Of a DNA stretch of 64,000 bases, positions 56,161-64,000 are shown in pieces; positions within the stretch are counted from its first letter, which is position 1, and each line of letters starts with the position of its first letter. Location of the stretch: positions 30,480,927 to 30,544,926 of the forward strand of contig CM055889.1 in assembly GCA_029582165.1 (NCBI GenBank), written 5' to 3'. The stretch is from Portulaca oleracea. Lineage: Eukaryota; Streptophyta; Magnoliopsida; Caryophyllales; Portulacaceae. The position numbers and the translations under genes are program-made. The notes beneath the pieces were generated by a model. It did no database searches. It was not told where the DNA came from and worked only from the letters and a program-made list of their open reading frames with translations.

Positions 56161-57887
56161 GCTTTATTAGGATTTATTTCGTTCCTTTAATTTTCTTCAT
56201 TTTTTTTAGAGTGTGATGCATTATGTCGTTTCCTTCTTGTGCATGTTACCCTTACTCGAAATGCATTACGGACGCTGCTTTGTCCAAGCATGGGGGGGTT
56301 TGGGTTGATTGTCTTAAAATCATGTGCTAGAGTGAGACTGACGTTTATAGTTGCATATTTGTTAGTTTATTTTTATGTTTGTTAGGCATTGAATTTGCAT
56401 CTAGGTTGCATATAGGAGTAGTTTTCTTGCTTTCTTGCTAAAAAAAAGAAAAAAAATTAGGATAGTCTTTCGCCTTTAAGAGGTGTGTGTTTGGATTATC
56501 ATTGCAAGTGTATACTCATGGGATTTTTGGCTTGATGTGGATGATGAAAGAGACTTTGTTGTTTGTTTGACTTAGGTTGCTTGTCTTGTTTGTAATTCAT
56601 CTAGTCTTGATCAATTCATGTGTATGATAGTAAAGTTCTTATGTTTGGTACATCAAAGGAACTAGTTGCTTGTGATTGTGGTAAGTTAACCCGTGAGACT
56701 TCTTGAGCCTAAAAGACTATCATTTTTATAGTCTCGTTTCCTTTTGAGTGTGACCTTACCATGTTTGCATCTGTAGAACTTGACTTGATTCTCTTTGAAA
56801 CTGCATTTGACTTGTGCATTATGTTAATATGATTGAAGCCCATTTTGAAGCCACATAGCCAAAAAAGTCACCTAACAATATGACCCCTTTTTGCTAGCCC
56901 TTTACTAACCATTTTTCCTGTCTTGTTCTTTACCCTATTGCGTGCCCTTGGCCTGTTTTTAATTCCTCACCTTTTAGCCAAGTTAGTGGAGCAACAATTC
57001 AGTTGGGGGGGCAGTTTTGTAGTCTAATTGTTGGTGACTTCGTTGGTTGGTTTACTTGATGAGGGAAACATTGTTCATAATCGTTATTTATCCCCTCTTT
57101 TCATTTGAGGTTGAAATTGGTTCGATGGGAAATGAGTCATTTCTATATTTATCTATGCTATTCACCACAAAGTAAAAAAAAAAAAAGAATGAAAAGTACA
57201 AAAAAAAGAGAAGTTTTAAGGAATAAGGTGAATAGCATGGTGGTTTTCTTGTTTATATTGACTCTTCCGTTATTTTGCTTCGATGGGGAAGATATTTATG
57301 CTTCATTGCGGTGTGAAGTAAGAGGTGTTGAGTTTTATGTTATGGGAATGTTGCTCTTTATAACCTTGGCTCTTAGCTCCACATTACCCAAATGAATTCC
57401 CTCCTTACCCTACACCTAAGCCCCATTATAACCCTTGAAAAGTCCTCATGATTAACATTTATGCATATTGTTTATAGCGGTAGGGAATTGAGAGTCTTGT
57501 CAAGCTTATGGCAGGTTGTTTACATTGGTTGAAGGTTTTGAGTGAACCGTCATATCTATTTAAAACACACGAGGGGAGTGATTTACATACCCTAAAGTGA
57601 GGTCCTACCGATCCCAACTAGTTCGCCAAACATGTGAATGAATTTTGATTACATTTGAGTTGTGATAGACTAGTTGTGTTGCTTCCTGGCTGGTGATTCT
57701 ATTTCGAACAACAATTTTTGTTTCAATTTGATTCTTAATCTCGCTAGGGAGTCTCTTTGTGTATGCTTGTTTTGGCTTTCTAGTATGCCCTTTTTATTAG
57801 AGGAGGTGTGAGTAGATTTCTTTTCCTTTTCAAGTCTTTTCATCTTGTTTTGAGTCTTGTACTTGCTTGGGGATAAGCAAGGAGTAA
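56161..57887 (+). mobile_element. non-coding 3' interior of the gag-only retrotransposon
   Basis: No pol domain is found. A second polypurine-like run, gcatgggggggtttgg, lies at about 56289. Small frames (up to 96 codons at 57105) have no domains. Confidence 0.7.
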
Positions 57888-57900
57888 GCATGGGGGGATT
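57888..57900 (+). promoter_or_regulatory. polypurine tract
   Basis: gcatggggggatt immediately precedes the 3' LTR start TGATAAC at 57901, the standard place for plus-strand priming. Confidence 0.8.
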
Positions 57901-59362
57901 TGATAACTGCGTTTCATGACTATGTTTTTGGGGGTTTTCAATAGTGAATAGGGATAATTTTATATGTGAACCTTGATTTTTATTCCAATTTCCCTACTAC
58001 ACTTGGTGTTGTTCTTTTTGATGTGAATTTTTAGGTTTTGAGGCCAAAACACCAACTTTCTCTCAACTTCAGGCAAGAATGAATATACCACGGACCTCTA
58101 CATGTCAAACCCAAACCGTGATACAAATTTGGGACGGAAAGGAATAGCGGCAAGACAACCTTGGCGGCAGTGGTGGTGGCCACGGTCCGTGGTGGACTTG
58201 CCCAGCTCATTTTGGCGAAGGAAAGAAGAAAGAAGCGGGACAGTGGCAACCTCGGGAAGCCCGTGGTGATCACCACGGTCCGTGGTATACGGACTGTACG
58301 GACTGCACGGACCGAGGCGAACTGCCTATGCAGGTCGGTTATTTTCACGAGTAGAAAAGGGAGGAAGCGACGATTTTTCGAGATTCATTCATTATCTATC
58401 AGTTTTCCTTCGTTCTTTGGCCGTCAAGAAGAGAAAAGAGAGCCTTAATACTTCCATTCTACTCCTCTTCCCTACCATCTAGATTCAAGACCGAATCGAT
58501 TCAGGAGAAACCAAGATCAAGATTCGCAAAGGAAAGGAGCGATGTTCGCGGAGAAGGTTCTACCCCGGGATCGAAAGGCTCGACGGGTTGTACTCTTCGC
58601 AATTCTATTCTTTCTTTTTGATTTCCTTCTTAGTTTTGAGATTCGATTATGATGTTTGGAACTTGTTTTGTGTTTTCATTGAATATGAGCGAGTAGATTT
58701 CTTGAATTCTAGGGTTTTGCAACCCAAAACAATGTAGTTTGATTGTTTGTTATTAGTTTGTGCATGAATTCTTGATTAGAATCAATAGAAGGTTGTGTTT
58801 TCCATGTTTATGAGTATTCTTAAGGCCTTGAATATTTGTAAGTTTGAGATTAACTCGAGAATCTTGAAAGGTGAATTAGGTAATCGACTACCAACCTGTC
58901 TACCTAGGCTTATGAAAGTTGAAAAAGGAGTAGTAAACTAGGGAATCATTAGATAACCTGACTTTTAAGACCTTCAATTATGTTTAACCTAAAAGGCAGA
59001 CGAAAGTTGTTGATTAGGTTGTTTAGAATAATTCTATTTAGCATCGAAAGGGCGATAGAATTAAGAGGTTATCGATTCTTGATTCATTCTTGAATGTATG
59101 ATCGTGCAGGCTAGGTTTTAGTAATCGAACTCGTTGTTAGGTTAGCATCTCCCTAGAAGTCTTTCTCTCTTGATATAATTTTTGATTGATTTTCTTTTTC
59201 CTGCTTTATTAGTTTTAATTATTTTTTTTAAAGTCTTCCAAAACCAAAACCTGATTAGCTTAGCAATCGAGATAGAGATTAGTTTTCTGTGCTGCTAATT
59301 GAGTCCCTATGGGATCGACCTTGACGTGCTACTACGTACACCGTGCGCTTGCGACCCTGTCA
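57901..59362 (+). mobile_element. 3' LTR of the gag-only retrotransposon
   Basis: The 1462-bp LTR begins TGATAACTGCG and ends cgaccctgtCA, directly before the GCAAC duplication. High similarity to the 5' copy indicates fairly recent insertion. Differences include ggactgtacggactgcacggaccg (58290s) and an extra aagggcgatagaattaagagg (59048). Confidence 0.9.
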
Positions 59363-61143
59363 GCAACCCACCACCAAGGCATATTCCCAAGTAGATGACA
59401 CTGAGATGCAACCCAACACCCAACCATCTTCCCAAGTGGATGACCCTTTCAATGAACCAACCACCCAACAATCCCAAGTGGATGACCCTTTCAATGTAAC
59501 AACCACCCAACAATCCCAAGTTGATGACCCAATCATTCAACCCTCCAATAAGCCTGACCACATTGTTGAGGACCCTATCATTGAACCTTCTTCCAATAAG
59601 CCTGACCACATTGTTGAGGACCCTATCATTGAACCTTCTAACCAGCCTGACCATGTTGATGATGACCCTATCAGTCAAACATCCTTCCAACATTCTGAAG
59701 TTGCTGAGCCAGTCATTGAACCCTCTACCCATGATGATGGCTTTGCTGATGACCATGATTTGGGACAGAATGTTGAGGACCCTGTGAATGACATTCCAGT
59801 TGGTAGAAGGGCTTCACAAAAGGTTGATAAAGGCAAGGAGAAGGTTGTCTTCTATGATGATTCCAGTAGTGATCCTGAAGATGAGACTTGGGTGTTGGGA
59901 AGAAAGGATCTTGATGAATCAGATGATGATGATGTGACTGTCAATGACATTAAATTAGGTGGTAGGAAGACAAGAAGGAGATTGGATATGGATGATGATG
60001 ATGGGGGTGGGGATGATGATGAAGAATTAAGTGATGATGATGTTGAGGGTGAAAACTCAGTAAATGAAGAAGTTGATACCTCAGACGATAAATATAGGAC
60101 TGCCAAGGAGAAGGAGGCTGAGTATAAGAAGAAAAAGAGCGAGGAGGTGTTGAAAAATGATGGAAGTGTAGGGATAGACACAATGGAACATCCTCATGAC
60201 TGTGTTAGTGACTATGATGACTCTGAGGCTGAGATGGAGACATATGGAGAAAGTGGAGAGGATGTTCCAAGGATGCTGAGGAAAAGGACCAAGAGATGTA
60301 AGGTTGATGAACAGATTGAATTCAAGAATTTTGAGTGGCAAGTTGGTATGACTTTTGGGACAGCAAAAAGATTCAAAGAAGCAGTAGTAAGGTATGGTTT
60401 GTATGGAGGTTATAGTGTCAAAATTGGTGTGTCCGATAGCAAGGTTGGGAAGTATGGGGCTGTGTGCCAACCTAGCTGCAATTTCAAGGTATATGCTTCA
60501 TGGGATAAGAGGATGAAGACTTTTGTGGTGAGATCTGCTAATAACCACCATGCTTGCACTAGGAGCATAACAAAGAACTGTCAGTTGAAAGCCCCGTGGG
60601 TAGCACAACACTATCTTGCAAGGTTTAAGGAAAGGCCTCATTGGCCTTCAAAAGAATTGAAAGCCCAAGTCATGCAGGACTTTGGGTTGGACATTGCAAG
60701 GTGGTTCTGTTATGATGTGAAAAAAGAGCTCACAAGATGTTGCATGGTTCAATGAAGTCCCACTACTGCAAGATTGGGAGTTATTTGGAAGTACTCAAGG
60801 CTGCTGCACCAAACAACACAATAAAGTTATGTACTAACCCAGATAGTGAAAGTGATGTTCCTGAGTTCCATAGGTTATTCATCTGTTTTCATGGGATGAA
60901 GGAAGGGTTTTTGAAGGGATGCAAACCTATTATTTGCATCGATGGTGCTTCCTGAAAACATTCCTTGGTGGGTGTCTGTTGGCTGCCATAGGAATGGATG
61001 GAAACAATCAAATGTTTCCCATAGCGTGGGCTATAACAGAAGGGGAGAACAATGACAGTTGGGAATGGTTCCTGTTGAACTTGCAAGCTAGCCTAGGTGG
61101 ATCTGATGGCTCTGGTTGGGTGGTCATTTCTGATGAGCACAGG

Positions 61144-61393
61144 GTTAGTTTCTGTCATTCAAATATTCAACTTTTTGTCTTTTTTGTCATTATGATTAAT
61201 ATGAAGTTTGTTTTTGTCAGTATGAATAATATGAATTTTAATATATGATAGTAGTGCAGAAAAATATAAACTTTCACTTATGTCATTTACAATAATATGA
61301 ACTTTTTAAAACGTCACTTTCAATAATACGAACTTAACTTTTTGGTAGTTTGAATAATATTTACTTCATTTCTAGCTATATACTGACTGAAAC
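61144..61393 (+). other. intron-like interval with terminal-repeat-like motifs
   Basis: Bounded by GTTAGT and TTTGCAG. It contains gaataatatgaatttt, acaataatatgaacttttt and tcaataatacgaactta, the same phrase (aataatatgaacttt) that recurs in the doubled terminal sequence at 51.84-52.36 kb. The exon frames on either side do not join cleanly with these borders, so either the splice sites or the frame has decayed. Confidence 0.5.
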
Positions 61394-61994
61394 AAATGTC
61401 ATGGTTTGCAGTCTATATGTATGCAGTTCCAAAGGTGTTCCCTAATGTTGAGCATAGGCGTTGTGCCAGGCACAAGTATGCCAACTGGAAGAAAAATCAT
61501 AAGGGTGAAGAATTGAAGTTACTGTTTTGGAACTGTGTGAAGGCATACAATGAAGCAGACTACAAGTATGCAGTTGAAGCTCTTAAGGAAGAGGACCAAC
61601 AGGCAGCTGCTGATTTCCTTGCTGAGAATCCTAGCCAATTTTGTAGGGCTTTCTTCAAGACAGATAGCAAGTGTGATGTTGTATGTAACAACATGGCAGA
61701 AACTTTCAACGCTTACATTGTCCAAGCTAAAGCTAAACACTGCATCTACATGCTGGAGGAGATAAGAGCATCACTTATGGAGAGGGTTGTAAATAAGAAG
61801 AAAATCATGGAGGATTCTGAGTATGATATCTGCCCCAGGATTAGGACTAAATTAGAGAAAGCTAAGCTTAGAGCAAGGAGTGCATATGTTCACCCAGCAT
61901 TGAACAACCACTTTGAAGTGAACTTGAATATGGACAAGTGTAAGGTTGACATGGTCAAAAGAAGTTGCACTTGTAGAGAATGGGATCTGATTGG

Positions 61995-61999
61995 CATAC
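61995..61999. repeat. target-site duplication CATAC
   Basis: CATAC at 61995-61999 is repeated at 63798-63802, on either side of the solo LTR. Confidence 0.85.
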
Positions 62000-63797
62000 T
62001 GTTTAGACCCAATTCTGTGTCTAAATACCGCCTAAATCCTTAGGCTTTTAACTCGTTTCGTGGTTTAATTTCATAGTTTTTAATGCGTTTTTTTGGTTAT
62101 TTTGTAGATTTTGGAGCTTTCACCGAAAACGTAGCAAAACGGGCCTTTTTATAGCATTCTTGGTGATTTCACGAGCCGAGCCGGACCGGAAACCGAGGCG
62201 GAGTCAACCCGGGACCACACTCCCAACCTTTGGTGCCAATTAGTGAGGTAACACCCGCTACGACCCTCGAAATGGGTGTTACATGCCTTGGAAAGAAGGA
62301 AGAAACAAAGGGACGAAAAGAGTAGGGTAGCCCCCGCCACTCTGAGCGTAGCACCCGCTACCATAGGGGGTAGCGCCTGCCACCAGAGAGGTAGCACCCG
62401 CTACCTGTGCTCAAAGTCAGCCATGGATTGTCATCTGAGGAAGGTAGCGCCCGCTACCCTTGGCGTAGCACCCGCTACCACTATGGTAGCGCCCGCTACC
62501 CTTGGTGTAGCGCCCGCTACCCCCCTGCTGTTGTGCTCAAAGTCGACCTTGAATCGTCAGCTGAAGACGGTAGCGCCCGCTACCATATGGGTCGCGCCCG
62601 CGACCTCCTGATCCCGAGTGAGACCGTGCCCACGGTCTCCCAGACCGTACCCACGGTCTCTCGAAGCTCGAAATCGCCCGACCTTTTTCGGGCCGATAAT
62701 ACATGACCGTGGCCACGGTCTCCTAGACCGTGACCACGGTCCCCCTATGTTCTGCGCGTGTTTTCGGCCTGAAGTGCTGCGTTTTGCCAACCAATTTTCA
62801 CTTGCATATATATATATCTCTTTCACGTTTTCTTAGGGGATCTATCTGGGGTTAGACTTAGATATTATTTTCAGCTTGTAATTAGTGGTTTTTAGAGGGA
62901 GATTAGTGAGAGATTAATCTAGGGTTTTGGAGATTTGTGTTTATTATTGAAGATTTGGGTATCCAAACAATTGAAAGATTATTGGATCATCTTTTTATTG
63001 CTTTCCTTTATTCATCTACAGCACTTTGATAAGTTTTCTCTTCCCTTAACGCCTTTATTAATTACTTTGCTAATTACTTTGCTTGTTCTTGATTGCTTTG
63101 CTTGCTATTTCATTGTTCTTGCTTGTTTATGGTTGTTTGATGTTAGAAATCATGTTTAGGTTTGGGTTGGATGTTGTTAGCTTAGTTTTTATCATGATTA
63201 GTGGCTAGAAACCCTATGGGTTAGGGGGTAATTAAGGGTGTGAATGGGTGATTAGGTTTGGGTTAGCAATATTAGTGAGCAATTAGTTGAGAAATCAACT
63301 TCCTAATCCTATCCTTCCCTCAAGTGGGATGTATTTGGGTGCAAAAGCATCCCGAATACATCCACCGCTTGTTGGAAGGTAGGAATTAGGATAGCTAGTA
63401 TTCTAGTTCGCGAAAGCGAATAGAAACTAACTAGGAAATTCCGTTCCTTGAACTCCCCCGAGTCTGTCGATGGACTTTGGGGAAGTTAATCCGGACTATC
63501 CTTGAAAGAGGAAGCCCGGTGGGTATTTTCTAACGGAGTTACCATTTGATTTCCCCTTCTCGTTACTCTCTTGTTGCAAAACCCATTTCCTCATCCCCGT
63601 TTGCATTCCGAAAAGCCTTCGAAACCCATTTTCCATTCCTTGACCGACCTTAGCTTTATTTCTTGCGTTGTGATCTCTTCAACCTGATATCCTTACCTTA
63701 GAAATCTCATCCCGACCATTGACTTAGTTTCTATGACCAAGGCCGCCCGCTCCCTGAGAGAGAACGACAAAACCGAGGTCTTACAAACCGCTGTACA
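62000..63797 (+). mobile_element. solo LTR, 1.8 kb, palindrome-rich
   Basis: It starts TGTTTAGACCC and ends ACCGCTGTACA. CATAC flanks both sides, and the transposase frame continues across the junction. There is no internal coding sequence or second LTR, so it is a solo LTR. A TATA-like run (62806-62818) is followed by the presumed transcribed part. Upstream of it lies a cluster of palindromes (62333-62745). Confidence 0.85.
62333..62745 (+). repeat. cluster of short palindromes in the solo LTR
   Basis: About eight copies of GTAGC(G/A)CCCGCTACC (7-bp arms), one variant GTCGCGCCCGCGACC and four copies of GACCGTGNCCACGGTC are interspersed with two copies of a tgtgctcaaagtcgaccttga-type spacer. 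The cluster sits directly upstream of the TATA-like run. Confidence 0.85.
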
Positions 63798-64000
63798 CAT
63801 ACCTTGTTGTCATGCCATAGCATGTACTGTGTGGTTGAAACATAATCCTAATGATTATGTTGACCCTTGCTACAAGAAGGCTAAGTATCTGGATGCTTAT
63901 CATATTGGAATCCCACCTGTTGAGGGGGAGAGACACTGGCCAGAAGTGCAGCTACCTCTAGATCCACCACCAGTGCAAATTGGACCAGGTAGGCCAAAGA
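63798..64000 (+). pseudogene. MuDR/MULE transposase, SWIM finger second half and beyond (runs off the window)
   Basis: Past the duplicated CATAC the frame reads IPCCHAIACTVW, supplying the C and H of the SWIM motif C-x-C...C-x-H whose first half ends at 61999. NPNDYVDPCYKKAKYLDAY follows and the frame is open to the window end, in the P/R-rich tail (PPPVQIGPGRPK). Confidence 0.8.

Larger units (their letters stand above)
59363..61999 (+). pseudogene. MuDR/MULE transposase, central part
   Basis: After the duplicated GCAAC the frame of 53.3 kb resumes with repeated QVDDPFN / DPIIEPS phrases (59390-59720) and a strongly Asp/Glu-rich section (to about 60260). The Mutator DNA-binding domain follows (FEWQVGMTFGTAKRFKEAV, about 60328-60560, PF03108 type). 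A frameshift falls in the A-run at 60720-60725 and another near 60945, just after the first catalytic-type Asp (IICIDG). The DDE region continues with GMDGNNQMFPIAWA, WVVISDEH, HRRCARHKYANWKK and CNNMAETFNAYI. An intron-like gap (61144 to about 61393) lacks clean phase. It ends in the SWIM finger at CTCREWDLIG, cut by the solo LTR. Confidence 0.8.

Noticed and set aside
53376..59362. Endogenous pararetrovirus
   Set aside because: No movement protein, coat protein or reverse transcriptase; the LTRs, 5-bp duplication and polypurine tract identify an LTR retrotransposon.
59307..60470. Minus-strand ORFs of 77-149 codons
   Set aside because: They are shadows of the repetitive acidic region and DNA-binding domain of the MULE transposase on the plus strand.

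Overview
This 64 kb window is AT-rich plant nuclear DNA. The evidence is spliced genes with GT-AG introns, a 782-residue PLS-type PPR protein ending in DYW, Stowaway MITEs bounded by TA, Helitron ends, MULEs and LTR retrotransposons. The protein matches I recognise (an At4g33990-like PPR, a plant DUF946/Vps62 protein, a plastid-type FAD oxidoreductase) point to a eudicot. The species cannot be told from sequence alone. I see no prokaryotic operon, CRISPR array or rRNA.

Only three genes look intact, all in the central 26.9-42.6 kb. They are a three-exon DUF946/Vps62 gene (26962-28831, +), a nine-exon FAD/NAD(P)-binding oxidoreductase with a probable transit peptide (30738-36908, +), and an intronless-looking DYW PPR gene (42592-40244, -). 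A second DUF946-type first exon lies alone at 22366-22573. A possible first exon of an unknown gene is at 39684-39579 (-).

Left arm (1-26.8 kb): repeat-derived DNA. It has minisatellites (about 22 bp, 123 bp, and a degenerate array of about 110 bp), a 3.7 kb solo LTR with a TGTAG duplication, three LINE remnants (one split by a hAT-like MITE), a degraded Helitron end, a CACTA-like stretch next to exon-sized pieces of WRKY, MenD/PHYLLO and isopropylmalate synthase genes, a MULE of about 0.9 kb with long inverted repeats, two TRIMs about 250-280 bp long, and several MITEs.

Right arm (45-64 kb): layered insertions. An array of (ATT)n-linked units (47.39-51.84 kb) is interrupted by a 1.1 kb Helitron and by a 0.98 kb MULE with a 9-bp duplication. 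The end of the array is followed by a MuDR/MULE transposase gene (52828 to past the window end) whose left terminal sequence is present twice in tandem. That gene carries a 6 kb gag-only LTR retrotransposon (53376-59362, duplication GCAAC) and a 1.8 kb solo LTR (62000-63797, duplication CATAC) that splits its SWIM zinc finger. It also has at least three frameshifts, so it is a pseudogene.

I found no clearly new biochemical system. The most unusual items are the multi-gene fragment cluster at 17-18 kb, the doubly interrupted MULE with terminal-repeat-like motifs in its own intron, the palindrome-rich LTRs, the (ATT)n-linked array, and the possible alternative first exon of the DUF946 gene.
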